Assembly (NCBI GenBank): GCA_016777125.1 | Contig: JADHSC010000002.1 | Coordinates: 62,001 to 126,000, forward strand | DNA from: Candidatus Poseidoniaceae archaeon | GTDB taxonomy: Archaea; Thermoplasmatota; Poseidoniia; Poseidoniales; Poseidoniaceae | Length of the DNA stretch: 64,000 nucleotides | Reading direction: 5' to 3' | Shown: positions 9,692 through 19,522 of the stretch, one piece after another | Numbering within the stretch: position 1 is the stretch's first letter | Layout: each line of letters starts with the position of its first letter | Notes under the pieces: generated by a model | The model's input: the letters and a program-made list of their open reading frames with translations, nothing else | The model's database searches: none | Told to the model about the DNA's origin: nothing | Made by a program: the position numbers and the translations under genes

Positions 9692-11244
9692 TGAGCAAGG
9701 TGCTCGACCAATCAATCATGGGCAATCCAGCAAAGGCAAAGCGAGGAATACCTTCGAAAGTCGAAGATTTCAATGCTTGGTATCCATTTATTGTTGAAGC
9801 AGCTGATCTTGTTGACAAGCGCTATCCAATCAAAGGAATGGATGTTTGGCGACCTTATGGCTGGAAAACGATGCGTCAAATCGATTCGTTAACCCATACT
9901 GAAATGGACCGCACAGGTCATGAAGAAGTCAATTTTCCATTGTTAATTCCAGAGGATTTGCTTGAAAAAGAAAATGCTCTTGTTGCTCGTTTGAAAAGAG
10001 CAAGAGAAGAAGGTGTTGATCCAGATGAACTCAGAGACGAAGAGGATGAAGCCGGATTCAAAAAAGAAGTCTACTGGGTCAAACATGCTGGAGAGAATGA
10101 ACTTGATGTTCCTATGTTTTTACGGCCGACGAGTGAAACTGCAATGTATACCATGTTCCCTCTTTGGATTCGTTCGCATAAAGATCTACCATTGAAAGTA
10201 TATCAGATGGTGAATACATTCCGTTATGAGACAAAACAGACTCGTTCATTCATCCGTGTTCGTGAGATTCATTTTTTCGAGGCACATACAGCACATGCAA
10301 CTGAAGAAGATGCGACCCAACAAATCCATGAGGATTTAGACATTGTTGATAAAATCATGAATATACTGTGCCTTCCAATCATCAAAGCTAAGCGGCCAAT
10401 ATGGGATACATTCCCAGGTGCCCATTATACAATTGGAATCGATGCAATTATGCCAAATGGAAGAACATTACAAGTTGCAAGTTGCCACCATTATCAAGAC
10501 CAATGGGCTAAGGCATTCGACATTACCTATGAGAACTTAGATGCTAAGCAACAACACGTTCATCAAACAACCTACGGCATGTCTGAACGTTTACTCGGAG
10601 CTGTTGTCGGTATGCACGGAGATGATTCTGGTTTGATTATGCCACCTGCAATCGCCCCTTGGCAAGTTGTAATCTGTCCAATGATTCGCAAGAACTCAGA
10701 AGTCGATACTGTCGCTATATCTCATGAAGTTGCAGATACATTGCGAAATGCAGGTTTACGAGTCCATGTAGATTCACGTGATTTACATCCAGGTCAGAAA
10801 TACTACGATTGGGAGATCAAAGGCGTTCCATTACGCCTTGACATCGGACCAAGAGATGTTGCACAAGGAAATGCATTTGCAACCAAAAGAACTGGTGGAA
10901 AAGAACCTTTGAGTATTGATTCAATAGTTTCTGAAGCGAAAAGATGCCTTGATGAAGTTGCTGATGTTCTTCGGTCTCGCTCACTTCAACACATGGATAA
11001 TGTCATTCAACCATTACCAGCATTTACCGAATCAGATGGTACGTGGAGTATGGAAGGAGCAATAGAAGATGGCCATATCTACGAGTTTGCATTTGCCGGA
11101 ACAGATGCGCATTCAGAAATTATAGAACGGGCAACTGGTTTAACATTCCTTGGAGATGCGACCGATGAATTCGATGAACCTCAGCCATGTCATATGACTG
11201 GAATAGAAACCACTCGCAGAGTGCTTTTGGCTAAGACGTATTGA
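9691..11244 (+). CDS. proS: Prolyl-tRNA synthetase, archaeal/eukaryotic type
   Basis: Class II aminoacyl-tRNA synthetase of about 517 aa charging tRNA-Pro. It has the ProRS core: DVWRPYGWKTMRQID, motif 2 with FLRPTSETAMYTMF, then VNTFRYETKQTRSFIRVREI and FFEAHTAHAT. An anticodon-binding domain follows (APWQVVICP, VHVDSRDLHPGQKYYDWE) with the extended C-terminal domain of the archaeal type. TTG at 9688 is possible, but ATG 9691, overlapping the upstream stop, is more natural. The stop codon abuts the last base of srp54 on the other strand with no intergenic base. Confidence 0.96.
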   Translation: MSKVLDQSIMGNPAKAKRGIPSKVEDFNAWYPFIVEAADLVDKRYPIKGMDVWRPYGWKTMRQIDSLTHTEMDRTGHEEVNFPLLIPEDLLEKENALVARLKRAREEGVDPDELRDEEDEAGFKKEVYWVKHAGENELDVPMFLRPTSETAMYTMFPLWIRSHKDLPLKVYQMVNTFRYETKQTRSFIRVREIHFFEAHTAHATEEDATQQIHEDLDIVDKIMNILCLPIIKAKRPIWDTFPGAHYTIGIDAIMPNGRTLQVASCHHYQDQWAKAFDITYENLDAKQQHVHQTTYGMSERLLGAVVGMHGDDSGLIMPPAIAPWQVVICPMIRKNSEVDTVAISHEVADTLRNAGLRVHVDSRDLHPGQKYYDWEIKGVPLRLDIGPRDVAQGNAFATKRTGGKEPLSIDSIVSEAKRCLDEVADVLRSRSLQHMDNVIQPLPAFTESDGTWSMEGAIEDGHIYEFAFAGTDAHSEIIERATGLTFLGDATDEFDEPQPCHMTGIETTRRVLLAKTY

Positions 11245-12615
11245 TTACATTCCAAATGAAGATGGATCCATATCCATATCTCCATCTTTCATCATCTGTC
11301 TCATCTGTTTGTTGAGTTTACGATTTCCGCCCATTCCCTTCATCATTTTACGGGAGCGCTTCCATTGAGCGATAAGTTCTCGAACATCCTTTTCTTTTAC
11401 TCCAGAGCCTCGAGCGATACGTTGAATTCGTTCTGCCTTGATTTTAGCAGGTTCGTTTTTCTCCCAACCAGTCATTGAATCCATAATCGTACGATAGCGA
11501 TCTAGGTTTCCTTGCATAGCCTCTTTTTGAGATTTAGACATCCCTGCAAGACCACCAAACATGTTACCCGGTAGGAACGACATTAATTTGTCAATTGTAC
11601 CAACTTTTGCCATCATTTCCATCTGTTTATACATATCATTGAGTGTAAATCGGCCGGACATCATTCGTTGAGTGAGACGCATGGCTTCTTCTTCATCCAT
11701 ATCTTCAGGAGCCAAATCAATGAGTCCACGGATATCACCCATTCCAAGAAGACGTGAAATGAAACGGTCTGCTTCGAATTTTTCGAGATCCGATACTTTC
11801 TCACCCACACCAATGTGTACGAGAGGAGCACCTGTTGCAGCAACTGCTGATAGAGCACCTCCCCCACGTGCAGTACCATCGAGTTTTGTTACAACAATTC
11901 CCGTCACTCCTGCTAATTGATGGAAGGATGCAGCGACAGGACCCGCAGCTTGACCAACTTGTGCATCAATGACAAGCCAGCGCTCAGTAGCACGTGTGAT
12001 TGAAGCAATGTTTTCAAGTTCGACCACAAGTTCCTCATCTAATTGATGACGACCTGCAGTATCGACGATAACTAAATCTGCGGAAGCACATGCTGCTAAT
12101 CCATTACGAACAATCTTAGTGGCGTCTTTTTCATCAGGCTCTCCATAGACAACCACTGAAGAATCTTCGAGTAATTGTGAGAGTTGAGCATACGCTCCAG
12201 GACGATGGACGTCAGCTTCGATTACAGCAACTCTCAATCCATGCTTTTTACGGTACCATTCAGCAAGTTTCGCTGTCGTTGTGGTTTTACCTTGACCGTA
12301 GAGACCGACCAACAGAAGCGTTGCACCACGTGGTTGGAATTCATGATCGGTGCCAAGTAAGCGCACAAGTTCCATGTAGAGAATATTCATTGCATGTGTT
12401 TGCAAATCAACACCAGGTCGAGGTTCTTCTTCCCGCATTCGTTCTTCGAGTCGATCGACAATTTCCTTTGTTTGTCGAACGTTGAAATCTGCTTCTTGTA
12501 AAGCCCTTCTCAGGCTCTTTGTCATCTCTTTGAGTTCATCCTCATCAAGACGTCGTTTACTCTTTAGAAAACCTAGAGAACGGAAAATTCCTCTGGATAA
12601 ACCTTCGAGCGCCAT
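11245..12615 (-). CDS. srp54: Signal recognition particle GTPase SRP54
   Basis: SRP core protein, about 456 aa, which binds signal sequences and 7S RNA and delivers ribosomes to the membrane. Domains run N helical bundle (1-90), G domain with GLYGQGKTTTTAKLA near 103-118, DTAGRH and TKLDGTARGGGALS, then a methionine-rich M domain from about 300. The M domain contains the RNA-binding segment IARGSGVKEKDV and Met-rich helices, ending in MKDGDMDMDP. TTG 12633 and ATG 12630 lie upstream in frame; I prefer ATG 12615 because the protein then starts MALEGLSRGIF, like the family, with GGTGGGG upstream. It is downstream of an ArsA/Get3-like gene. Confidence 0.96.
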   Translation of the reverse strand: MALEGLSRGIFRSLGFLKSKRRLDEDELKEMTKSLRRALQEADFNVRQTKEIVDRLEERMREEEPRPGVDLQTHAMNILYMELVRLLGTDHEFQPRGATLLLVGLYGQGKTTTTAKLAEWYRKKHGLRVAVIEADVHRPGAYAQLSQLLEDSSVVVYGEPDEKDATKIVRNGLAACASADLVIVDTAGRHQLDEELVVELENIASITRATERWLVIDAQVGQAAGPVAASFHQLAGVTGIVVTKLDGTARGGGALSAVAATGAPLVHIGVGEKVSDLEKFEADRFISRLLGMGDIRGLIDLAPEDMDEEEAMRLTQRMMSGRFTLNDMYKQMEMMAKVGTIDKLMSFLPGNMFGGLAGMSKSQKEAMQGNLDRYRTIMDSMTGWEKNEPAKIKAERIQRIARGSGVKEKDVRELIAQWKRSRKMMKGMGGNRKLNKQMRQMMKDGDMDMDPSSFGM

Positions 12616-12655
12616 ACTTACCCCACCCATCAATCTATTTTGAATTCAACGGTGT

Positions 12656-13906
12656 TCATTCTCCGATTGGAACTTCAAGGAGGAGGATATCATTCTCAAG
12701 TTTAGCCTTAACATTGCTTGATTTCACAGGTGATTGTGTTGGAATTTCATGTTCTCGCCCATTTACGCCAACAAAGAGGATTCCTTCTTCACTACGCAGA
12801 GAAAGATCATCTCGGTCAAGCCCTGGGAAGTGCAAGTAAATACGTTCAACATCTTGCTCTGACTCGGCATACATTCCACGATGTACTGTATGATTGAGGC
12901 GGTCTCCAACGTCATATGGGCCCAGATGCACACCTAATTCCGATACATCCCCGTAAAGTAATTCACCATAGGCTCGTAATCGTTCAAGACCTTGAATTTC
13001 TCCATCAAATAAATCCATGGTTGTAACAGGTATCTTCAATTTTTCATTTAATTCTTGAATGTGTCCCTGCTCTTCTTTTCGTCTTTGGATTAAGAAAGGA
13101 TGATCGAGTTCTGGAGTTACACGGTTTACCAAACAACCTGTAACTGGTAATTCGTATTCGTTCAACGATGTGTTTGCCCTCAGAGTTTCATTAACACCCA
13201 TCCGTTCAGGAATTGTAACTAACGTAAAGGAAGTTGTGGATTCATCACTGAGTACTCTTCGAACATGAAGAACTCGACGACGGAATCGTTCGAGTTCGTC
13301 TTTCATGGCTTGACTTTGTTTTCTTCCAAAAAGCATTGAACGAATTCCACCGGAAACCCTCATCATTCGTAATAATCGTCCTGACCATGCCTCAATCAAC
13401 TCTGGAAGGGCCAAGAATCGAAGTGTATGGCCTGTTGGTGCTGTATCGAATACAATAACATCCCAAAGAGGGTTCTCAACGTGTTTGAGAAGTTCATCAA
13501 ATGCAATGGCTTCATCGAGTCCAGGAAGAATAAGTTCACTTGTTTCGACTTCATCTTTAATTGAAGCCATCTCTTCTTTGGCATCAGCGTCAAACATTCC
13601 GCCTAAACCACCCAATGCAGAGAAGGGAGAGGAGGACATACCAGACAAACTCTCACCCAACTTTGGCATAAAACTTGATAATTTTGCTTCTGGATTCAAT
13701 TCAAGACCAAAAAGTCCGGGCACACCATCCACTGGTGTCGGTTCTGATGAGAGATCTACTCCGAGAGAGTCTGATGTCGAATGAGCGGGATCACTTGAAA
13801 CAAGCAAGACCCTGAGTCCTGAATCTGCGAGCCATACCGCAGTTGAAGCAGATGTAGTGGTCTTACCCACGCCGCCCTTTCCACCGAATAAGAGTAATCT
13901 CGCCAT
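12656..13906 (-). CDS. ArsA/Get3-like ATPase with C-terminal HSP20-like domain
   Basis: Deviant Walker A ATPase of about 416 aa. It starts MARLLLFGGKGGVGKTT and has the switch motif VSSDPAHSTSDSLG, VFDTAPTGHTLRFL near residue 150 and CLVNRV. The paired CxxC that binds zinc in eukaryotic and methanogen Get3 is absent; the equivalent region reads HPFLIQRRKEEQGHI. Residues from about 350 form an HSP20-like beta sandwich (IYLHFPGLDRDDLSLR to LLLEVPIGE), a layout known in bacterial ArsA-like proteins. ATG 13921 is possible but ATG 13906 has AGGA upstream and the family start. Only 40 bp separate it from srp54, suggesting a joint role in membrane-protein delivery. No arsenic genes are nearby, so an arsenite pump is unlikely. 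Confidence 0.85.
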   Translation of the reverse strand: MARLLLFGGKGGVGKTTTSASTAVWLADSGLRVLLVSSDPAHSTSDSLGVDLSSEPTPVDGVPGLFGLELNPEAKLSSFMPKLGESLSGMSSSPFSALGGLGGMFDADAKEEMASIKDEVETSELILPGLDEAIAFDELLKHVENPLWDVIVFDTAPTGHTLRFLALPELIEAWSGRLLRMMRVSGGIRSMLFGRKQSQAMKDELERFRRRVLHVRRVLSDESTTSFTLVTIPERMGVNETLRANTSLNEYELPVTGCLVNRVTPELDHPFLIQRRKEEQGHIQELNEKLKIPVTTMDLFDGEIQGLERLRAYGELLYGDVSELGVHLGPYDVGDRLNHTVHRGMYAESEQDVERIYLHFPGLDRDDLSLRSEEGILFVGVNGREHEIPTQSPVKSSNVKAKLENDILLLEVPIGE

Positions 13907-13991
13907 GGTCCTGTCAAACATAGGAGGTGTTTGAACTCATTCCCTTCGATTTTTCCTATGCATTCATGTATGGGAGGCAAGAGGGAAGGTC

Positions 13992-14804
13992 GTGGTCAAT
14001 CAATTCCTCGTTTTTCAAATCGCTGCAGTATGCGGCCTTGTTGGAATGACGTTAGGATGGCGTGGTGTGATGACAAAATACGCCGGATTTTATGATCTAC
14101 CAACGGCTTGGAATCAGGTTTTCTGGGGAATTTTACTAGGAGGCGCATATGCTTCCTATGCTGATAATTCATTATTCATCCCGTATTACAATGCAGCAGT
14201 ATTAGAGTCTGGTAATGGAGAATTAAACATCATTCAGTTCCTCCTTGTACCACTTCTCGGAACCATCGGCATGCACCTTTTACTTCGAAGGCAACGCGTA
14301 AGAAAAGGAGGTTCCCAAGCAACAAGTGGTTGGGCTCTCGGTCTAGCAGTAGGTGGAATGTTAGCAATTGTACTCATTCAAAGGAAACTTGCCACCGATA
14401 TGGATCAAGTTTGGGATTATGTTACAGTTGTATCACTTGCATTCTTTGCCCCACGTGTTGAGGGTCTCATCACAACATTTCACGGAACTCTAATGCTGAA
14501 AGGGAAGCGTTGGGGAGCAATTCTGCGAACCACCTTTTGGAGGACTCTTTCACTGACAATGTTCTACTTTGCATGGTTCAATCCATTAGCTTGGGTGTTC
14601 ATCATTCCACCAGTACTGCTTGTGAAAGATAATGCAGAAAGGTGGGTTTGGGACTCTGTTCCAAAAGAAGGTAAGCGACGTTGGAGAAGAATGCAAGCCG
14701 ATAAAGTTCGAGAAGCGAATGCTGCCAAACAGAATTCGAAAAAATCGGCTCCTCCTAGCACGATTATCTACGTAGATCATGTAGCAGCAGGTGAACAGGA
14801 ATGA
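13992..14804 (+). CDS. Hypothetical polytopic membrane protein
   Basis: Protein of 270 aa without a recognised family. It has about six hydrophobic segments between residues 5 and 215 and a basic, Lys/Arg-rich C-terminal region (KEGKRRWRRMQADKVREANA) that should be cytoplasmic. It begins with GTG at 13992; there is no nearby ATG. It is divergent from the ArsA-like gene and precedes the transglutaminase-like gene by 66 bp on the same strand. Confidence 0.6.
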   Translation: MVNQFLVFQIAAVCGLVGMTLGWRGVMTKYAGFYDLPTAWNQVFWGILLGGAYASYADNSLFIPYYNAAVLESGNGELNIIQFLLVPLLGTIGMHLLLRRQRVRKGGSQATSGWALGLAVGGMLAIVLIQRKLATDMDQVWDYVTVVSLAFFAPRVEGLITTFHGTLMLKGKRWGAILRTTFWRTLSLTMFYFAWFNPLAWVFIIPPVLLVKDNAERWVWDSVPKEGKRRWRRMQADKVREANAAKQNSKKSAPPSTIIYVDHVAAGEQE

Positions 14805-14870
14805 AAATTCCGCTTTGACTTCACCTATCAAAGGATTGGTCGGTCATCTCACACAACCATTAAACGATGA

Positions 14871-16460
14871 ATGGCTAACCAATTCTCTATGGGCTCCTGC
14901 CCTTACTGTGAATCTCCGACAATGGATGGTGATACCATCTGTTACTCTTGTGGTAGAGTGCTTGCTAGCAGTCGCATCATGAACGAACGTATTGGAATGC
15001 AACTTGATCGACATTCTGGGGTTAATACCTACAAGATGACCACAGCGCCAAAACGTCGAGGTTATGTTCAAACCGATCGTGGAAGAAGTAAAAATATCCT
15101 CAAAGGTGGACGAAATAGATTCAGAACATTGGTCATGTTAGGTCTCGTTGCTTTCATTATGTTATCACCTCAGGCGAGAGAACACATTCTTTCTGAAGTC
15201 GGAGACCTCAAAGAATTCCTTGAAAATCCAACATTAGGATATATGGTGTATGATATTGATGCCGACTATACACTCAATCGTATTGTATCTGCGACAAATG
15301 GTGACAATACACCTTCTTCCATGTTGGAGAATTTGCCAATCTCACCAGATATCAAAGCACTAGAGGGCGAAGCCTCAACGTTTGTCTATACAGACGGTAC
15401 CAACCCATCACCAAATCAATTAATTCAAGATGTGACAGAGATCAAGTTGATTATTGATGGACAGACAATCAACATACCACTGGAAGGGATTCCTCCACGC
15501 ATGGTTGCCGATAAAATTACCACTGCTAACGGACATGAAGTGTGGTGGCCTGGGACTTCAGGCACCGGTGAAGACTTCTGCATAGGAGGCCCTTGTGTCA
15601 AAGTTAGAGTCAATTTGGGACCATCTGAATCTACGACATACGAGTACCAAACAACGATCAAAACCAAATCATACACTTGGGATGGAGATTCAGGCAATAT
15701 CCCCCCAACTGTCCCAGGGTTCACTTCAGGTATTACTTCGGAAACCAGTGGCACCTTTGCTGATTTTGAAAATAGGGGAGATGGAGTTCGAGAAGATACC
15801 TTTACAGATGCTAAATGGTACAACAAGAATCGTTTAGATCAATATGATTATGCAATCGATGGTGCAGCTGCTAACGTTATTGCGGCTGTTGCAAGTGTGG
15901 AAAGTAATCTGCCCGAAGGAAATGACAACGTATACGACTTCGTACGTGGAGTATTTGATTACATTCGAGACAATGTCCAGTATGATGATGATGCCCCTAG
16001 TCCATCTCGAAGCGGACCAAGTTGTTTAGGTGCAGGAATCGGAGATTGTGACGAACAAACCAATGCATTCCTAAGCATGCTCAGAGTTCGAGGTGTACCA
16101 GGATGGTACGTATTTGGTGTCTTGTCAAGCCAATCCTTTACACAATGGGAAGCACACGCTTGGGGATACATTCAACTTCCAATGTCTGATGAATGGTGCA
16201 ATCAAATGAACATTGATCTCAACACCTGTTTTGTTGAAGCTTCGGTAGATGTAACCAACAATAAATGGCTTCTTCATACATCTTCTGCACTTATCGATTG
16301 GATCGAGAAACCGGATCCTACCGGCACCTATATCAATGCCTTTTATCGACCAATTTCACATATCCACAATAGCAATGGAGATGGTATTGACCGTGATCGT
16401 ACCTTCGATACTGTTGGTGCAATCAATTATGGCGGTGGGAAATTCCCTGTCTATCAGTGA
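14871..16460 (+). CDS. Membrane-anchored transglutaminase-like protein with N-terminal zinc ribbon
   Basis: Protein of 529 aa. Residues 9-30 hold a zinc ribbon (CPYCESPTMDGDTICYSCG), followed by a basic stretch and one membrane helix near 84-100. The long remainder should face outwards. It ends in a transglutaminase/protease-like core: YDFVRGVFDYIRDNVQYDDD, catalytic Cys in GIGDCDEQTNAFL, His in WEAHAWGYI and Asp in EASVDVTNN, so the Cys-His-Asp triad is intact. Such domains are often proteases or peptide-modifying enzymes. It is followed 12 bp later by trkA, with which it may be co-transcribed. Specific substrate unknown. Confidence 0.8.
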   Translation: MANQFSMGSCPYCESPTMDGDTICYSCGRVLASSRIMNERIGMQLDRHSGVNTYKMTTAPKRRGYVQTDRGRSKNILKGGRNRFRTLVMLGLVAFIMLSPQAREHILSEVGDLKEFLENPTLGYMVYDIDADYTLNRIVSATNGDNTPSSMLENLPISPDIKALEGEASTFVYTDGTNPSPNQLIQDVTEIKLIIDGQTINIPLEGIPPRMVADKITTANGHEVWWPGTSGTGEDFCIGGPCVKVRVNLGPSESTTYEYQTTIKTKSYTWDGDSGNIPPTVPGFTSGITSETSGTFADFENRGDGVREDTFTDAKWYNKNRLDQYDYAIDGAAANVIAAVASVESNLPEGNDNVYDFVRGVFDYIRDNVQYDDDAPSPSRSGPSCLGAGIGDCDEQTNAFLSMLRVRGVPGWYVFGVLSSQSFTQWEAHAWGYIQLPMSDEWCNQMNIDLNTCFVEASVDVTNNKWLLHTSSALIDWIEKPDPTGTYINAFYRPISHIHNSNGDGIDRDRTFDTVGAINYGGGKFPVYQ

Positions 16461-16472
16461 GGTGATGAAGAA

Positions 16473-17894
16473 ATGCGAGTAATTATTGGTGGTGCTGGAA
16501 GAGTAGGGGCTGAATTGGCTCGTGCTATGCGTGCAGAAACAATGGATGTTGTTCTTATCGACAACGATTCCCGAGCAGTCAAAAATGCTCAATCTCTCGA
16601 TGCTTTGGTGATTCATGGAGACATCACTTCCCGTGAGTCCCTCAAGGAAGCGGGTATTGGGGATGCGACAGTGTTTGTTGCAGTTACGGATTCAGATGAC
16701 CGTAACCTCATTGCATGCGCACTTGCTGAAGATGAATATAAACGACAAAACGGTTCTTCAGTTCAAAAGACACTTCTTTCGATAGGTCGATTTCGAAATC
16801 CACATTATGTTGCTGAACATTCAGAAGGTCATCTAAAGCGTTGGGCATCTGTCGATTATGCAATCGATCCAGTTGACGGAGCAATACGACGCTTAGCAAC
16901 TGGACTTCGCTCTTCTGCGATTGAAGAAGTGATACCATTTGGACATGAAGCATACATTATCGAATTGAATGTTACGCAACATGCTTCTAATGTCATCTAT
17001 CAAACCCTGTCAGAAGCAAGTTTGGGAGTGGAGGGTGGATTACCACTCATCGTCGGTGTGAAAAGAGATGGAGAAATAAGTACCGTCCCTACAAAGGATT
17101 TTTCATTAATGCCGAAGGATATTATCGCTGTAGCTACAACAGGTCTTGCATCCTTTAGCCGCATTCTTACATCCTTCGGGCATGAATCGATCGACTTCCC
17201 AACTAAACCGAAGGTTGCAATCATTGGAGCAACTGAAATTGGGAAGCGGATTGCAGAGGATTGGTTGCGAGCTGGAGCGTTTGTTACTGTAATCGAACGT
17301 GATTTAAACATCGCAAATAATCTATCAGGATCAGATATTGGATCTCATGGAAATCTCGAAGTTATACACGGTGATTTCCTTGATCGTAACATCCTTACTG
17401 AAATAGGGATAAACGAGCATCATATTGCAATCGCAGCATTGGATGATGACCACATTTCTATCGCAGCGGCCTTATTGGCGAATGATATGGGCGTAACTCG
17501 AACGGGATTGATTCTCAAAGATTCGGATTTAGTCAAGGTCACTCAGCGGATGGGTATTACCTTCGCTGTTGACATCAAACGTGTAGCTGTGGACAACATA
17601 TTAGCACACATCCATACAAGGGCCTCGGGGGCATATGCAATTCTGTCAAACATTCCGGATATCGTTGGAATTAGTCTTCCAGTATCGAGCGCCACCAAAT
17701 TTGTTGGTAAGCGAGTTGGGGATGCGGGAATACCGGATTGGGCACGTATTGCCTTCATTCAACGTAGAAATACAACAGGAGGATGGGAAACTTTACGCCC
17801 ATCTCGAGACAAATCCATTGTTGAGGGAGACCGACTTATCTTGTTTTGTAGACCGGACAGAGTCGCTGATCTTGAGAAGAAATTTAAGGTGTAA
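16473..17894 (+). CDS. trkA: Trk potassium uptake system, NAD-binding subunit TrkA
   Basis: Cytoplasmic regulatory subunit of the Trk/Ktr potassium transporter, 473 aa. It has two RCK-N Rossmann repeats, the first starting MRVIIGGAGRVGAELAR and continuing to LIDNDS, the second near residue 248 with VAIIGATEIGKRIAE. TrkA-C segments follow each (LPLIVGVKRDG; AGIPDWARIAFIQR). The gene has GAGGTGATG just upstream as ribosome site. TrkH starts two bases after its stop, so the pair is an operon. Confidence 0.94.
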   Translation: MRVIIGGAGRVGAELARAMRAETMDVVLIDNDSRAVKNAQSLDALVIHGDITSRESLKEAGIGDATVFVAVTDSDDRNLIACALAEDEYKRQNGSSVQKTLLSIGRFRNPHYVAEHSEGHLKRWASVDYAIDPVDGAIRRLATGLRSSAIEEVIPFGHEAYIIELNVTQHASNVIYQTLSEASLGVEGGLPLIVGVKRDGEISTVPTKDFSLMPKDIIAVATTGLASFSRILTSFGHESIDFPTKPKVAIIGATEIGKRIAEDWLRAGAFVTVIERDLNIANNLSGSDIGSHGNLEVIHGDFLDRNILTEIGINEHHIAIAALDDDHISIAAALLANDMGVTRTGLILKDSDLVKVTQRMGITFAVDIKRVAVDNILAHIHTRASGAYAILSNIPDIVGISLPVSSATKFVGKRVGDAGIPDWARIAFIQRRNTTGGWETLRPSRDKSIVEGDRLILFCRPDRVADLEKKFKV

Positions 17895-17896
17895 TC

Positions 17897-19522
17897 ATGC
17901 GTTTTGACGTACTTGCCTTGATCCTTGGTTGGACATTGGTTGCCTTGACGATTCCGCTCGTTGTATGTGGAATCCTAACTGGATTCCTGGATGATTGGGA
18001 TTTAGCCATTCTGGCCTTTTCAGCCCCTGCTGCATCATCGTTACTCATTGGATACCTCATGCTACGATTCGGTACTCGAAGAAATACCCACACTCGATTA
18101 CGAGATCGGGAAGCCTTTGCAGCCGTTGCCTTAGTTTGGCCTCTTGCAGTACTTGTTGGAGCACTTCCCTATTGGTTAGGAGGCGTATTTCATGGTCCAT
18201 TTACCGATGGTTCTGACCTTGCCGACATACTTCGAGGTGCAGTAAATTCGTGGTTTGAATCAATGTCTGGATTTACCACGACAGGTGCAACTGTCATTTC
18301 GACATCGATGAGCCCAGGCTGTAATCCAGGTATGGATTGCATCAACTCTCAGCCAAGAGGACTTCTTCTATGGAGGTCCCTTACACAATGGTTTGGTGGA
18401 ATGGGAATTATTATGCTCGGAATGATGATTCTATCTCGCGTTATTGGAGGAGGAATGGCACTTGCAAGAGCAGAATTAACGGGCCCATCACTTTCTCGAT
18501 TGAAGCCTAAATTACAAGAGACTGCACTTGCATTATGGACTCTGTATCTCGTGCTTACAATACTTGAATTCGGGTTATTAATTACAATAGGAGATCTCAA
18601 TTGGTTTGATTCTTTAAATCATGCATTAACCACTATGCCTACGGGTGGGTTCTCGACCTATGACGGCAGCGTAGGACATTTTGATTCATATACTGTTGAA
18701 TTAATCATCATACTCTTCATGTTTATCGGTGGAATTAACTTTACATTGTTATGGTTCATCAGAGAAGGGCAATTCAAAAAAGCATCACAGGATGAGGAAT
18801 TCAAAAACTATCTTGTGTATATTTTTACAACATTTCTCTTCATAACAATCGCTCTTTTACTTACCAGAGATTATACAACGACTGATTCGTTTGTTGATAG
18901 TTTATTCCAAGTGGTTTCCATTGGAACGTCAACAGGATACACATCTACTGATTATATGCAGTGGCCAGTATTCACTCATCTTCTCCTCTTCGTTCTCATG
19001 ATCGTCGGTGCATGTGCAGGCAGTACAAGTGGTGGATTGAAACTCATGCGAATTAATCTTGCTTTCAAGGTGGCGATGAGAGAGCTTATCCGAATCGCTC
19101 AACCGAGAAAAGTACAAACTGTACGCCTAAACAATCAAGTCGTTGGAGACCAGCAACTCGGACTAATTGTAGGGATGTTATTTGTTTGGATTGGTTTATT
19201 TGCAATATCTTCGATCATACTTTCATTGATGATACCTGGGGGAGATTTTGAGTCTATTCTCGCCTTAGTAGCCTCAAGTTTGGGCAACACTGGACCAACT
19301 CTTGGAAACTATGGTCCAACCGAAACCTGGGCAGGATTGAATTCTGGTGCATTGATATGGACTTCTATACTCATGTGGTTTGGTAGGCTGGAATTACTTA
19401 CAGCAGTGATTCTTCTCCACCCACATACGTGGAGATCAGAATCGAAAGACCAAACTAATCGCGGGGCATTATCCCGATTGAAAAGAATGATCTCAAGAGA
19501 TCCTATTGAAGAATCAAAATAG
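17897..19522 (+). CDS. trkH: Trk potassium uptake system, membrane subunit TrkH
   Basis: Potassium channel-like transporter, 541 aa, with four pore repeats. Visible filter loops include WFESMSGFTTTGATV in the first repeat, LTTMPTGGFSTYDGS, SIGTSTGYTSTDY and SLGNTGPTLGNYG. The charged C terminus follows the last helix. It lies two bases downstream of trkA. Its last nine bases overlap the end of the RFC gene on the other strand. Role: K+ uptake, with TrkA binding nucleotides to gate it. Confidence 0.94.
   Translation: MRFDVLALILGWTLVALTIPLVVCGILTGFLDDWDLAILAFSAPAASSLLIGYLMLRFGTRRNTHTRLRDREAFAAVALVWPLAVLVGALPYWLGGVFHGPFTDGSDLADILRGAVNSWFESMSGFTTTGATVISTSMSPGCNPGMDCINSQPRGLLLWRSLTQWFGGMGIIMLGMMILSRVIGGGMALARAELTGPSLSRLKPKLQETALALWTLYLVLTILEFGLLITIGDLNWFDSLNHALTTMPTGGFSTYDGSVGHFDSYTVELIIILFMFIGGINFTLLWFIREGQFKKASQDEEFKNYLVYIFTTFLFITIALLLTRDYTTTDSFVDSLFQVVSIGTSTGYTSTDYMQWPVFTHLLLFVLMIVGACAGSTSGGLKLMRINLAFKVAMRELIRIAQPRKVQTVRLNNQVVGDQQLGLIVGMLFVWIGLFAISSIILSLMIPGGDFESILALVASSLGNTGPTLGNYGPTETWAGLNSGALIWTSILMWFGRLELLTAVILLHPHTWRSESKDQTNRGALSRLKRMISRDPIEESK

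Noticed and set aside
12656-13906. Arsenite efflux ATPase
   Set aside because: No arsB, arsD or arsR nearby; a single P-loop half and the SRP54 neighbour favour a targeting role.
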